A stretch of 64,000 nt of DNA from Fredinandcohnia humi (GCF_001439915.1 NZ_LMBW01000012.1:35041-99040); one strand, 5' to 3'; shown: positions 38,161 through 47,367, counted from the first letter of the stretch. Notes: a model not told the origin generated them from the sequence alone. Translations and numbers: made by a program.

Positions 38161-38618
38161 AAGTATTCATTTTCAATCCTTAACATGCGATTTTCGTGTT
38201 GTAAAATTTCAATGGGGTCTTCCTGTTCCCCCTTGTTCAATTTATGTTTAGTTATCATATCTTTTGGTCTTCCTCTCATATTAAACAGAGCTTCGACCCC
38301 TTTTTCTTTGTACTTCCTCTCCCAAAACCAGATTGAACTAGCTGAGGATATATTAAAATGAAGGGCAGATTCTGATAATGATGCTCTGTTACTCCACATC
38401 CATTCTAATACTTCCATTTTAAACTTGCCATCATAAACCCTTTTAGAACTACGCACTTCCAACGCTTGCTTACCGTACTTTTGGTATTGATTCACCCAAT
38501 TAAGAATAGAATGATTACTTTTAATACCATATTTCTTTGCTAATTCATGTGTTCCTCCTCCTCCGTTCAGATAATCTAAAACAATCTTTTCTTTAAATTC
38601 AATTGAAAATTTAGTCAA
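38103..38618 (-). CDS. IS3-family OrfA (helix-turn-helix)
   Basis: A 171-residue protein with two helix-turn-helix units (ELAKKYGIKSNHSILNWVNQ and SESALHFNISSASSIWFWE) that bind the inverted repeats, followed by a leucine-zipper-like segment (ILQHENRMLRIENEYLKKL). The A_AAA_AAG heptamer at 38154-38160 lies in frame at the end of that segment, as in IS150, and allows the -1 shift into OrfB. Confidence 0.88.
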   Translation of the reverse strand: MTKFSIEFKEKIVLDYLNGGGGTHELAKKYGIKSNHSILNWVNQYQKYGKQALEVRSSKRVYDGKFKMEVLEWMWSNRASLSESALHFNISSASSIWFWERKYKEKGVEALFNMRGRPKDMITKHKLNKGEQEDPIEILQHENRMLRIENEYLKKLKALIQEPQDIDKSKR

Positions 38619-38671
38619 ACTAAAAACCCCCTAAGATGGATGTTTAGTCCAACTTAAGGGGTTCACTTCAT

Positions 38672-39142
38672 CTATGCCGAGTTTTTTTGTAGTTCAGATG
38701 CAAGTTTTTTATATTTTACATACATAGCAATTCGCCATGGGACAATCATCGCAAAAGCAAGGATCCAGAACATCCCGCTTAATGCTCCAAAATCAATCGT
38801 CGTACTTAATACTGACTTTAAAACAATCCGAACGGCCAATAAGCCTACTAAAATATAAATAAATGCTTTTGAACGCTTAAGATATATATCATTTTCTCTA
38901 ATTTCAAATGAAGATGTTTTTATTAAAAGGCTAGAAAACAGCATCCCAACGACAATAGCCTCTAAAATCTCAATTGGCGTGACTCGGAACATTGGATGTA
39001 CAAACATGAGTGCCCCCGTACTCATAAAAACAGGTGGCAAAATAATTTTTTTTACAGATGCAGGTTGTTGAGAAGATTTTGTTCTTAAAAAGGTTACGAA
39101 GATTGCCATCATAATTGCGACAATTGAAGATGCTATAACCAA
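38672..39142 (-). CDS. ccdC: CcdC-family membrane protein
   Basis: A 156-residue membrane protein with several hydrophobic segments (VIASSIVAIMMAIFVTFL, IYILVGLLAVRIVLKSVL, MFWILAFAMIVPWRIAMYV). The start is TTG 39142, nine bases after AAGGA. It belongs to the CcdC (YneJ) family found with CcdA and YneI; a role in cytochrome c maturation is assumed but not proven. Its TAG stop lies inside the duplicated TCTA of the adjacent IS, which spared the frame. Confidence 0.82.
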   Translation of the reverse strand: MVIASSIVAIMMAIFVTFLRTKSSQQPASVKKIILPPVFMSTGALMFVHPMFRVTPIEILEAIVVGMLFSSLLIKTSSFEIRENDIYLKRSKAFIYILVGLLAVRIVLKSVLSTTIDFGALSGMFWILAFAMIVPWRIAMYVKYKKLASELQKNSA

Positions 39143-39192
39143 ATGAATCAGTCCTTTTATTATCGTCTGTAAACTTCAAAGATAGCCAAATG

Positions 39193-39227
39193 AAACCCAT
39201 TTAAGATGTTATTTCTTAAATGGGTTT
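39193..39227 (-). terminator. Terminator after yneI
   Basis: AAACCCATTTAAG pairs with CTTAAATGGGTTT, a perfect 13-bp stem with a 9-base loop, lying between yneI and ccdC on the minus strand. Confidence 0.75.
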
Positions 39228-39231
39228 ACAC

Positions 39232-39591
39232 TTAATTTAATACTCTATTAATCGCTTCAACAACTCTGCTTTCATCGAACGGCTTTACAATATAGTCCTT
39301 CGCTCCAGCTGAGATAGCATCAACGACCATTTTTTGCTGCCCCATAGCGGAACACATAATAATTCGAGCCTTTGGGTCAAATTCTTTAATCATTTTAACA
39401 GCATCAATGCCATTCATTTCTGGCATTGTAATGTCCATTGTCACAAGATCTGGTTTAGTCTCTTTATATTTTTCAACAGCTTCTAGTCCGTTTTCTGCTT
39501 CCGATACCACTTCATGATCAGCCTTAACTAATATGTCTGTGAGAGTAAGTCTCATAAATTTCGCATCATCAACTACTAAGATTCTAGCCAC
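39232..39591 (-). CDS. yneI: CheY-like single-domain response regulator
   Basis: Start at GTG 39591, six bases after AAGGAGGACC, giving 119 residues. The receiver fold is complete: acidic pair Asp8-Asp9, phosphoacceptor Asp53 (VTMDITMPEMNG), Ser in IIMCSAMGQ and Lys in DYIVKPF. It has no output domain and no kinase next to it. It lies between ccdA and ccdC, as yneI (ccdB) does in Bacillus subtilis; the function there is unclear. Confidence 0.88.
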   Translation of the reverse strand: MARILVVDDAKFMRLTLTDILVKADHEVVSEAENGLEAVEKYKETKPDLVTMDITMPEMNGIDAVKMIKEFDPKARIIMCSAMGQQKMVVDAISAGAKDYIVKPFDESRVVEAINRVLN

Positions 39592-39636
39592 TATACTGGT
39601 CCTCCTTGAAAACACTTCTTAAGGTAACTAATTCGA

Positions 39637-40344
39637 CTAAAAACCTGTAAATCCTCCAAAGAGTGCACTTGCATATGCGATAATTTTTGTCATCCAGTCA
39701 AAATACAGTATAACTCCCATGATAATCATTGCATATCCACCAATTTTTACTATCTTTATGCTGTTTTTTCGAATCCATTGTAAACGGCCAATGAAAAATG
39801 AAAGTACAAGAAATGGAAGCGAGAACCCTAATGAATACATCACCATATAAAGCATTGCAGAGTCTGGGTTTGTACCACCAAGCGTAATAACTGCTGCTAA
39901 AATAGGTCCCATACACGGTGACCAGCCAGCAGCAAATGCCATTCCAATAAAAATAGATCCTATATATCCTGCTGGTCGATGTTTGAATTCGATTTTACGA
40001 TCTTGCATTAAAAATTTAGGTTTTATGATACCAAGCACAAAAAGACCAAAGAAAATAATGAAAATCGCACCGATCTGACGAATTAAATCCTTATAGTTAC
40101 TAAAAAATTGACCGACAAAGGATGTTCCAAAGCCCAGCATCACGAAAATAATTGAAAAACCAATTAAAAAGAAAATTGTATGTAAAATACTTCGTTTTTG
40201 CAGCATTGCATTGTCTGATTTTAATTCACTTACAGATGCGCCTGTTATATACGATAAGAATGCTGGATATAACGGTAAACAACAAGGTGATATAAAGGAT
40301 AAAAATCCGGCACCAAAAGCAAGGAACACATTTACATCTGCCAT
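39637..40344 (-). CDS. ccdA: Cytochrome c biogenesis protein CcdA
   Basis: A 235-residue, six-helix DsbD-like membrane protein that passes electrons from cytoplasmic thioredoxin to extracytoplasmic thiol proteins such as ResA. The redox cysteines lie in [12 protein letters not shown] and [10 protein letters not shown]. The start is ATG 40344, preceded by AGGAG; upstream codons lack a ribosome binding site. It probably serves cytochrome c maturation and spore thiol reduction. Confidence 0.93.
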   Translation of the reverse strand: MADVNVFLAFGAGFLSFISPCCLPLYPAFLSYITGASVSELKSDNAMLQKRSILHTIFFLIGFSIIFVMLGFGTSFVGQFFSNYKDLIRQIGAIFIIFFGLFVLGIIKPKFLMQDRKIEFKHRPAGYIGSIFIGMAFAAGWSPCMGPILAAVITLGGTNPDSAMLYMVMYSLGFSLPFLVLSFFIGRLQWIRKNSIKIVKIGGYAMIIMGVILYFDWMTKIIAYASALFGGFTGF

Positions 40345-40554
40345 TTTAACAACTCCTAATTCGATAGTCATTATTATTCTAGCAAAAATACTACAGTATT
40401 CATAATTATTAATATGAATGTTTTGTGTCATTCCACAAATCGCAGGTTAAATATATTTCCAAATAAGTTTTTGCCAACTATTTACCATTATATGTTATAC
40501 TAAAAAATAACTTGTCCATGATGAACATAAAAACTAACGAAGGGGTTTTACCTT

Positions 40555-40728
40555 GTGTCTAAAGAACAATTTCTGCTTAAAATTGAACAAAAAAGAACCG
40601 AACTGGTTGAAATTGTCTTGAAACACGGTTTTACCGCTACGACCACCATTCAAGTAAGCCAAGATTTAGATCATCTTTTGAATCAATATAATGCTGGAAT
40701 AACACAGAAAAGCCTCTCAAATTCATGA
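40555..40728 (+). CDS. Spo0E-family aspartyl-phosphate phosphatase
   Basis: A 57-residue ORF starts at GTG 40555, nine bases after AAGGGG. The helical hairpin ends in the family motif SQDLDHLLNQY (the SQELD box of Spo0E). Members dephosphorylate Spo0A-P and delay sporulation. Location next to ccdA matches ynzD of Bacillus subtilis. Its stop lies inside a terminator stem. Confidence 0.85.
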   Translation: MSKEQFLLKIEQKRTELVEIVLKHGFTATTTIQVSQDLDHLLNQYNAGITQKSLSNS

Positions 40729-40742
40729 GAGGCTTTTACATT
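40708..40742 (+). terminator. Terminator of the Spo0E-like gene
   Basis: AAAAGCCTCTCA pairs with TGAGAGGCTTTT around AATTCA; the TGA is the stop codon. Confidence 0.85.
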
Positions 40743-40778
40743 TTTACATGACTGCTTTTTCAACGTTTCCCCGCATTA

Positions 40779-40905
40779 ACGGGCAGTAAGACCCCCACCC
40801 CAAAACTTTAGTGAAAACGAAGAAGTTTAGGTGGGGACAACTGCCCGTAAAAGCCCGATTGGTTCAACTAACAATCAGTGGGGAATGAAGAAACCCCCAC
40901 TGATT
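40779..40905. repeat. Two hairpins resembling IS200/IS605-type ends
   Basis: The first (40779-40848) has ACGGGCAG/CTGCCCGT outside and CCCCACC-type/GGTGGGG inside. The second (40873-40905) has AATCAGTGGGG with CCCCACTGATT. Subterminal hairpins with CCCCAC/GTGGGG stems are typical of IS605 ends and TnpB guide-RNA scaffolds. No transposase lies between them, so this is likely a relic end or a non-autonomous derivative. The second overlaps the 3' end of the ABC fragment. Confidence 0.5.
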
Positions 40906-41290
40906 GAAGTTTCACTTTATCTAGACTGCCTTTCTGTAGTAAAAACATTTTGTAATATAATCCTTTTTGCGTTAATAACTCCTGATGTGTTCCTCTTTCA
41001 ACGATTTCCCCTTGATGTAATACTAAAATTAGATTGGCGTCTTGAATCGTAGACAAGCGATGGGCAATTGCGATTGTCGTTCTTCCCAACCTCATTTTTT
41101 CAAGCGCCTTTTGAATTTCTTCCTCTGTTTCTGTATCAATATTTGCGGTAGCTTCATCCAGCACCAATATTTTCGGATTGGTAACAATGGTTCGTGCAAA
41201 TGCCAATAACTGCCTTTGACCACTTGAGAAGGTTGAACCGCGCTAGACAACTTGATAATCGTATCCATCTTCCAACTTTTTAACAGCTTA
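40868..41290 (-). pseudogene. ABC exporter, 3' fragment
   Basis: The frame contains the C-terminal part of an ABC transporter nucleotide-binding domain: SSGQRQLLAFARTI (signature), KILVLDEATANID (Walker B and D-loop) and IAIAHRLSTI (switch His). Fourteen codons upstream, AVKKLEDGYDYQVV, lie before a TAG at about 41242-41244, where related proteins have Glu, so the gene carries a nonsense mutation as well. Walker A is missing between this part and the 5' fragment. Confidence 0.8.
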
Positions 41291-41358
41291 CCGAAAGAAG
41301 TCCCTTCCTCAAGGAACGAAGTGCGTAGGGAGGGGATGAATTTCGGTTAGGCGTTAGC

Positions 41359-42624
41359 CTAAAGATTCTCGATATATTGCCAGTTATTATTATGACTGAG
41401 AAACTCACAATCTTTTAGATTGACCTGTTTGTACGACTTGTTAGGCTTAGTTAAGTAGCTACCTTGAATATTTTTGACATACGCCATACCTGTCCCAATA
41501 AAGCCTGTAATATATCCAATTTGCCCATATACTCTTACTTGGTCATTAAGATAATATCCTTTCAGTAGTTTTACATTCTTTTTGTTTCGCTTGCTCTCGA
41601 TATTCTTTGTCTTCCGACCTTTTCTAGCAGTGGCCTCATGCAACGAACGTTTTTTCTTGCGAAATTGCTTAATGTAGAATACAGATTCACTTATTTGCTG
41701 AATCGTTTCTATTCTACTAATCGCAACCGCATCATTCGCATGTGTTTTTTCTAATCCTAACTCTTTTCTTCGTGGTGTGGTGACAGATCCATATGTTATG
41801 TCAGCCTGGGGATACTTCGTGAATACTCGTTTACGGAAGATATTCATAAACGTTCCCTCTTTGTATGAAGTTAAATTTTTTCCTTCCTCCATCCACTTCC
41901 ATAATATCGCATTCTTTTGATGATTTTCATGCGTATGGCAATCTGTACATATTGTTATTAGGTTATCAGCTTGATCACTTCCTCCGTGTTAACGATAAAC
42001 AATATGATGTGTATTCAAGATACCACCCTTTTTCTTGCAAGCTTGACACGTATAATTATCCCTTGCAAATACAAAGTAACGGACATGATAGCCAAGTGTT
42101 TGTCCTTGCTGATACTCTTCGCCTTGTATCTCGGAATTCATCATCTTTTGAATATCGAACTTACCTACTTCTATGGTTAACACAGGATTTGGGACAAGAG
42201 CTAAAAACCTGTCTATCCAGTGAAACGTGTTGTCTAGGCGGCATTGTATACTTGGTGGCAGCCAGTTTTCTTGTCGCTTGCGATTGTCAAAACGAGGTAC
42301 ACGATAACGGCATTTACGATAGCGTCTACTTCTTCGGTAAATACGTCTGGTTTCTAGTAGACTCTTAACATCTTGACGTACTTCTACCTCTCCTTTGGCA
42401 AGTACCTTGTCATTGGTAGTGACCGCTATCCCTGTGTGTTTAGCACCTAAATCTACACCAATATTTATAGGTTGCTTGTAGCCACTACTTCTATATATAA
42501 GTTGGATCGTAAATGGTTTATAGCTTGCGATTTTTGCTTTCTTTTGTTTGAGCAAGAGTCTCGCTTTTCTTGGTTTGCATGGCATTAAGGCTTCCACATG
42601 CTTATTAAGTACAAATACGAACAT
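41359..42624 (-). pseudogene. iscB: RNA-guided endonuclease IscB, one nonsense codon
   Basis: The frame starts at ATG 42624 after AAAGGAGGGAA and is continuous to 41359 except for one TAA at 41989-41991. Domains in order: PLMP (ALMPCKPRKARLLL), RuvC-I (GVDLGAKHTGIAV), Arg-rich bridge helix (RRIYRRSRRYRKCRYR), RuvC-II (LTIEVGKFD), HNH (RDNYTCQACKKKG, LNTHHIVYR, stop, HGGSDQADNLITICTDCH) and RuvC-III (KTHANDAVAI), plus a C-terminal domain. IscB is the ancestor of Cas9 and nicks DNA guided by an omega RNA. The stop falls inside the HNH domain, so full-length protein would need readthrough. A single lesion suggests recent inactivation. Confidence 0.85.
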
Positions 42625-42880
42625 GACGTATTCCCTCCTTTTGGAGTTTGTTTCCCTTCGCCAATGTTGGAATGGCTTTGCGGTAAAGCCGCCAAACTAG
42701 GTTGACTGTTCCTCCCCATTCAGAACTATTACAGAGCCTACACAGAGCAACGGACTAGAGAATCATCCGAGGGTGTGATTACCATACCAACGTGGTTCTC
42801 GTAAAACTTAGGCTAGACAACCAAAGGCTTTTTCAAGCCCCCACTTCAAGATTCGTTGGAATCTAAGTGGTGGGTAGTTG
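42625..42880 (-). ncRNA. Candidate omega RNA of the IscB element
   Basis: IscB omega RNAs lie directly 5' of iscB with the guide at the element end. This 256-base stretch holds no ORF, is less AT-rich than its surroundings and contains paired segments such as GGCTTTGCGGTAAAGCC. The guide would be the sequence just outside the 42880 end. Extent and structure are inferred. Confidence 0.5.
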
Positions 42881-43005
42881 ACAACATCTGGCTTTCCATC
42901 ATAGGAAAAGCTGACATTTTTAAATTCAGCTTCCCCTTTTACAATCGATGGGTTCTCATTTCCAACCATTTGAGGTGAAAAATCGGTCAAGATAATTTAC
43001 AATGA
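42881..43005 (-). pseudogene. ABC exporter, 5' fragment of the nucleotide-binding domain
   Basis: In the ABC frame this reads LTDFSPQMVGNENPSIVKGE, AEFKNVSFSYDGKPDVV, which is the linker and first strands of an exporter nucleotide-binding domain just before Walker A. The transmembrane domain is gone and is replaced upstream by TnpB-like sequence. Confidence 0.7.
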
Positions 43006-43195
43006 AGTTTTTTGAAATAAACAATGGTTTGTTTGTCATTTTTTTATCAAGGTTTTGGTAGATGGTTTCCAACACTTCTTTTTGTAATGGTTGAAGATTC
43101 TTCTTGTTGTTTATAGCTGTAGAGACTTGTCTAATATAAAAGTTGTTATACAAATTGTTACTGTTCACGCATAATTTATCGAAATACCCATACAT
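42956..43195 (-). pseudogene. TnpB (IS605 OrfB) N-terminal relic
   Basis: MYGYFDKLCVNSNNLYN, then FYIRQVSTAINNKKNLQ and LQKEVLETIYQNLDKKM, resembles the N-terminus of TnpB nucleases. The expected beginning (RTYQTRMKKG) lies just upstream in a different frame, so a frameshift is present, and no RuvC-like domain follows. It is a relic joined to the ABC fragment. Confidence 0.6.
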
Positions 43196-43447
43196 TTTAT
43201 GCCCTTTTTCATTCTAGTTTGATAAGTTCTAGATTCTTTTATCACTTCCATTGTCCTACCCCCTCTTACCCTATATTTTACCAAAGGGAACATTTGTTCG
43301 CCAATTGAATATTCATTCAAAAACCAAAAAATATCCAATTTATCCCTGAACTAAAGTAACGGGTGTTCTTGGTAGTAAATAAATGAAAATCATACTATTC
43401 TTTCAAGGTTTCTATTATACTATCTTTAGATCATAAATTTGAGGTGA

Positions 43448-43843
43448 ATGATGATGATTAAATACAAGGAGCTTCATCATGTGAGTATAACGGTAACCAA
43501 TCTTGAAAAAGCGAAGGATTTTTACAGCAATATTCTCTCTTTACACGAAATTGAACGTCCAAATTTTGATTTCCCTGGTGCCTGGTATTCGGTTGGAAAT
43601 CAACAGTTGCATCTAATTGTCCTACCTGAGTCCCAAACAATTCGGAAGGATAAAGGCATTAGCAGCCGCGAGGGTCATTTTGCATTAAGAGTTGAAAATT
43701 ATTATGACACGTTAAATTGGCTCTCCATAAATAATGTAACGGTTCTTGAAAAACCAGATAGCGTCAGTGGCTTTGCACAAATTTTCTGTGCTGACCCCGA
43801 TGGAAATTTAATTGAGTTAAATGTGGACCAAAGGGATTTATAG
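43448..43843 (+). CDS. VOC-family (glyoxalase/dioxygenase-like) protein
   Basis: A 131-residue single-domain vicinal-oxygen-chelate protein: ELHHVSITVTNLEKAKDFYS at the N-terminus (metal His), NQQLHLIVL in the middle and FCADPDGNLIELNVD at the C-terminus (metal Glu). Three consecutive ATGs at 43448, 43451 and 43454 follow GAGGTG; the last has the best spacing. It could be a lyase, dioxygenase or resistance protein. It is monocistronic. Confidence 0.85.
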   Translation: MMMIKYKELHHVSITVTNLEKAKDFYSNILSLHEIERPNFDFPGAWYSVGNQQLHLIVLPESQTIRKDKGISSREGHFALRVENYYDTLNWLSINNVTVLEKPDSVSGFAQIFCADPDGNLIELNVDQRDL

Positions 43844-43852
43844 TTAACAATA

Positions 43853-43900
43853 CAAAAAAGCCACTTTTCTAGTGAGATCTCACTAAAAAAGTGGCTTTTT
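43853..43900. terminator. Strong terminator between the VOC gene and yneF
   Basis: AAAAAGCCACTTTT pairs with AAAAGTGGCTTTTT, with an inner AGTGAGATCTCACT palindrome. A and T tracts on both sides allow action on both convergent genes. Confidence 0.85.
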
Positions 43901-43930
43901 ATGGAAGTTGAAACTAGGCTTGTTCAACTT

Positions 43931-44158
43931 TTATTGCTTGTCCATTTGACCGTTCATTGCTTTTAGCATTTGATTGATCTTCTTTTGAGATGGTTTTTGA
44001 CCCATTTGCATCATCATAACTTTTAGCATTTGCTCATTGATTGGTGGATTTTTCTTTAGGTAGTTCATCATGTATTTACGTGCAATAAAAAATCCTAATG
44101 CAACGCCACCAAGTAAAGCTACCACGATTAAGACGATAGCTAACCATATTTGCATCAT
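43931..44158 (-). CDS. yneF: UPF0154 membrane protein YneF
   Basis: 75 residues from ATG 44158, seven bases after AAGGAGGAAG; the frame extends upstream without a site. One membrane helix ([24 protein letters not shown]) and the conserved [21 protein letters not shown]. Function unknown; conserved next to sirA. Confidence 0.9.
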   Translation of the reverse strand: MMQIWLAIVLIVVALLGGVALGFFIARKYMMNYLKKNPPINEQMLKVMMMQMGQKPSQKKINQMLKAMNGQMDKQ

Positions 44159-44245
44159 ACAAAAACTTCCTCCTTCATGTTGTCTCATTACAGTGTACTA
44201 AACCAAATGCAATTATACAATATTTGTTTTATGTTTTCCTAGCCT

Positions 44246-44686
44246 TTATACAAACTTTCTTTCTTTAATTGGATTTAACCACCCAAATTTATTTGCAGAA
44301 AAATCCATCGCTAGAAAACATCGATCATATTTACGCAGGATTTCAAAAAAAGCCGTTTCAGCCTCGTAGCTTCCCGTGGATTGTAGATGGATGTAACTAT
44401 TATGTATTGTTAATTTTGCATAGCTATTAAATTCATGCCATTCAAGAGTGTGTATAAGACTTTCGCATTGATAATAGGAATAATGAGCTAGGCTTGATTC
44501 AATTTTTTGCCCTAAGCGTATGGTTGGAATTGACCTTGTGATAAACTCAATTTGTTTATATAATACTTGTTTTCGCTTCTGTTTGGACTGGTTATATTCC
44601 AAAAACAGATGATAGATTAGTGATTCACGCCCAAAGTAATGAGTGGCAAATTCTTCTTCTATTAAATAAATGTAATACTCTCTCAT
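44246..44686 (-). CDS. sirA: Sporulation inhibitor of replication SirA
   Basis: 146 residues from ATG 44686 after TTAGGAGGAAAG. SirA binds DnaA domain I and blocks new initiation during sporulation. The N-terminal MREYYIYLIEEEFATHYFGR and C-terminal FSANKFGWLNPIKERKF are family features. Position between tkt and yneF matches yneE (sirA). In Bacillus subtilis it is induced by Spo0A-P. Confidence 0.9.
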   Translation of the reverse strand: MREYYIYLIEEEFATHYFGRESLIYHLFLEYNQSKQKRKQVLYKQIEFITRSIPTIRLGQKIESSLAHYSYYQCESLIHTLEWHEFNSYAKLTIHNSYIHLQSTGSYEAETAFFEILRKYDRCFLAMDFSANKFGWLNPIKERKFV

Positions 44687-44799
44687 ACTCTTTCCTCCTA
44701 ACACTACCTTGTAATGATAGTATATTCGAAAGAGTCTGTGTTTTTTGTCTGAAACTGGAGTAAGAATCGTCTAGTTTTGTCGAATCTATTTGTTTATGC

Positions 44800-44826
44800 A
44801 AAAAGGGGCCGAATTCGACCCCATTA
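44800..44826 (-). terminator. Terminator of tkt
   Basis: On the minus strand GGGGTCG pairs with CGGCCCC around AATT and runs into TTTTTGC. Confidence 0.75.
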
Positions 44827-44830
44827 TTTG

Positions 44831-46834
44831 TTAGTGAAGCAATTGCTTAACACGATTCACGACATTTTCAACAGAGAACCCATATTCTTTCAGGACAATT
44901 TCTCCTGGTGCAGAAGCACCGAATTCGTGGATACCGAGGATATCCCCTTCATCTCCTGTATATCTCTCCCATCCAAGTGGTGTTGCCATTTCGATCGCTA
45001 AACGCTTTTTCACACTTTTAGGAATAACAGATTCTTTGTATTCTTTTGATTGTTTCTCGAAACGATCCCATGATGGCATGCTTACTACGGATACCTCAAT
45101 ATTTTCGTTGGAAAGTTGTTTCTGTGCCTCCACTGCCAGACTTACTTCAGAACCCGTTGCTAATAGAAGGGCTGCAGGCTGCTCTGATTTTGCAGGGGAT
45201 ACCACATAGGCACCTTTTTGTACACCTTCATATGCTTTTTCATCTGTTCCTTCTAAAGTCGGCAGGTTCTGTCTTGTTAAAATAAGCGCAGTAGGAACAT
45301 CTTTTGATTCAATAGCCGTTCTCCATGCAGCTGCCGTTTCATTTCCATCCGCAGGACGTATAACTGATAAGTTAGGCATCGCTCTTAATGCAGGTAGTTG
45401 TTCAACCGGTTCATGGGTTGGTCCATCTTCCCCAACCGCGATACTGTCATGTGTAAACACGTATGTGACCGGTATTTTCATTAATGCAGCAAGTCTTATC
45501 GCTGGTCGTAAATAATCCGAGAAAACAAAAAATGTTCCTCCATATACCTTAAGGCCCCCATGGAGAGCCATTCCGTTTAAGGCTGCACCCATTGCAAATT
45601 CACGAACTCCAAACCAAATATTACGCCCACTATAATCATTAGGCATAAAATCGGCAGCATCTTGTATCATCGTTTTGTTTGATCCCGCTAAATCAGCAGA
45701 ACCGCCAAAGAATTGGGGTACACTTTTCGCAATCCCATTTAATGCTTCACCAGAGGATGCTCGTGTTGCAAGACTCTTACCTACTTCATAGACAGGTAAC
45801 GTCTTTTCCCAACCCTTCGGAAGTGTACAATCAATCGCCATTTCAAGCTGCTTTCCAAGTTCTTGATTACTTTCTTTATACTTGTTAAACAATTGGGTCC
45901 ACTCTTGTTCACTTTGTTCCCCGGCCTTTTTCACACTTTCCTCAAAATGAGCATAGACCTCGCTTGGCACGTGAAAATCATTTTCAAATGTCCAATTGTA
46001 CGCTTCTTTTGTAAGTTTTAATTCATCAGCACCTAATGGTTCACCATGTGCTTTTGATTTACCAGCACGGTTAGGAGATCCATAGCCAATTGTTGTTCGA
46101 ACCTCGATGAGTGTAGGATGGCTAAAATCCCCTTTAGCGGTTTCGATTGCTTTATCAATCGCGTCAACATCATTTCCATCCTCAACGCGAAGATACTGCC
46201 AGCCATAGGCCTTATACCGTTGTTCAACGGATTCGGAGAAAGCCTGATCAAGGTCGCCATCTAGAGAAATATCATTTGAATCATATAAAACAATTAAACG
46301 CCCTAATTTTAAATGACCTGCTAGTGATGAAGCTTCCCCGGATACTCCCTCCATCAGGTCACCGTCTCCACAAATGGCGTATGTATAATGGTTTACAATT
46401 TCTAATGAATCTTTATTGTAAACACCCGCTAAATGACGCTCGGCCATCGACATCCCAACAGCCATTGCAATACCTTGCCCGAGCGGACCTGTTGTTGCAT
46501 CGACACCAGCTGTATGTCCATACTCAGGATGTCCCGGAGTTTTACTTCCCCATTGCCGAAATTGCTTTAAGTCCTCAATCGTTAAGTCATAGCCTGATAA
46601 GTGAAGCATACTGTACAATAATGCCGATCCATGACCCGCTGATAAAACAAAGCGATCACGGTTAAACCATTTCGGATTATTTGGATTCTGCTTCATATGT
46701 CTGGTCCACAAAGCATATGTCATTGGAGCTGCTCCCATTGGCATCCCTGGGTGTCCTGAATTTGCTTTTTCAACTGCATCAATGGAAAGAGTTCGTATTG
46801 CCGCTATCGACAAGTCAGTTATTGAGTGTGTCAT
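44831..46834 (-). CDS. tkt: Transketolase
   Basis: The 667-residue TPP enzyme transfers two-carbon units between pentose phosphate and glycolysis intermediates. Motifs: [19 protein letters not shown], the TPP/Mg motif [20 protein letters not shown], and the transketolase stretch [20 protein letters not shown]. Length is standard. It starts at ATG 46834 behind AAAGGATG. Confidence 0.96.
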   Translation of the reverse strand: MTHSITDLSIAAIRTLSIDAVEKANSGHPGMPMGAAPMTYALWTRHMKQNPNNPKWFNRDRFVLSAGHGSALLYSMLHLSGYDLTIEDLKQFRQWGSKTPGHPEYGHTAGVDATTGPLGQGIAMAVGMSMAERHLAGVYNKDSLEIVNHYTYAICGDGDLMEGVSGEASSLAGHLKLGRLIVLYDSNDISLDGDLDQAFSESVEQRYKAYGWQYLRVEDGNDVDAIDKAIETAKGDFSHPTLIEVRTTIGYGSPNRAGKSKAHGEPLGADELKLTKEAYNWTFENDFHVPSEVYAHFEESVKKAGEQSEQEWTQLFNKYKESNQELGKQLEMAIDCTLPKGWEKTLPVYEVGKSLATRASSGEALNGIAKSVPQFFGGSADLAGSNKTMIQDAADFMPNDYSGRNIWFGVREFAMGAALNGMALHGGLKVYGGTFFVFSDYLRPAIRLAALMKIPVTYVFTHDSIAVGEDGPTHEPVEQLPALRAMPNLSVIRPADGNETAAAWRTAIESKDVPTALILTRQNLPTLEGTDEKAYEGVQKGAYVVSPAKSEQPAALLLATGSEVSLAVEAQKQLSNENIEVSVVSMPSWDRFEKQSKEYKESVIPKSVKKRLAIEMATPLGWERYTGDEGDILGIHEFGASAPGEIVLKEYGFSVENVVNRVKQLLH

Positions 46835-46892
46835 AAAACAAACATCCTTTCAAATAAAATAGTCAGTTCTTATGTAGTATGCACAAAAAGAA

Positions 46893-46921
46893 AAGAATAC
46901 ATAGAAATCTATGTATTCTTT
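46893..46921 (-). terminator. Terminator between ynzC and tkt
   Basis: A 13-bp stem AAGAATACATAGA/TCTATGTATTCTT with a 2-base gap; on the minus strand a T-rich tail follows. Confidence 0.7.
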
Positions 46922-46923
46922 AA

Positions 46924-47047
46924 TCAAATACGCCTTGGCGTATTTGGGCCGATTTTTTTCGAGCAAGCTCGAAAAATTCCTTTAAAAAATCGTGGCATCC
47001 GCCGGAGGCTTTAACTTTACTCAGCAGGGGGCGACTGCTGTATAAAG
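46924..47047. repeat. Dispersed repeat R2, copy 1 (short form)
   Basis: The copy starts with the palindrome CAAATACGCC-TTGGCGTATTTG, then GGGCCGATTTTT, a small CGAGCAAGCTCG hairpin, AAAATCGTGGCATCCGCCGG and a final hairpin CAGCAGG...CTGCTG flanked by AACTTTA and TAAAGTT. It lacks about 70 bp of the middle seen in copies 2 and 3. Confidence 0.75.
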
Positions 47048-47281
47048 TTAATGCAATCTTTTCCGTTTACTCTCTTTTAATTTTTCAGGGGTTACATCAT
47101 TCCCCTCGGGATCTACAACAGTTACTGAATGCAAGGTATTCGTCATTGAACTTCTAAAGACGCGTAAATACTCCTGCCTAAGCTCTTGTTGTTCTTCTTT
47201 TTCTTTATCTGTAAGACCAACTGACTTTGCCTTTTTTGCAAGGGCATTGATCCGATCAAGTTTATCTTTTGATAGCATCAT
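47048..47281 (-). CDS. ynzC: DUF896 protein YnzC
   Basis: 77 residues from ATG 47281 after AAGGAG. KLDRINALAKKAKSVGLTDK, then EEQQELRQEYLRVFRSSM and DPEGNDVTPEKLK, is the DUF896 helical hairpin. In Bacillus subtilis it belongs to the LexA-controlled yneA-yneB-ynzC operon. Role unknown. Here a 30-aa ORF precedes it in place of yneA-yneB. Confidence 0.92.
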   Translation of the reverse strand: MMLSKDKLDRINALAKKAKSVGLTDKEKEEQQELRQEYLRVFRSSMTNTLHSVTVVDPEGNDVTPEKLKESKRKRLH

Positions 47282-47367
47282 TTTTTCTCCTTGTTTAATC
47301 TTTTCTAAAATCATAGTTTATAGTACTAGATGAAAAGATCTTTTACAAGTTTTCCACGTTGAGTCAC

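Larger units (their letters stand above)
37206..38670 (-). mobile_element. IS3-family insertion sequence (IS150-like), complete
   Basis: The 1465-bp element has imperfect 25-bp inverted repeats starting TGATCTGACCCC and TGAAGTGAACCCC, both ending GTTGGAC. The flanks are a 4-bp duplication TCTA. It carries orfA and orfB in overlapping frames with a -1 slippery site, so it appears competent to transpose. Confidence 0.9.
41290..42880 (-). mobile_element. Decayed IscB-bearing element (IS200/IS605 superfamily, ISC group)
   Basis: The element contains an iscB pseudogene and an upstream non-coding stretch of about 250 bases. At its promoter-proximal end a hairpin CCCCCACTT with AAGTGGTGGG (about 42838-42874) has the IS605-end form. 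It has no tnpA, so it depends on an outside Y1 transposase. The edges are approximate. Because Walker A of the host ABC gene is missing, a deletion accompanied or followed insertion. Confidence 0.75.
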
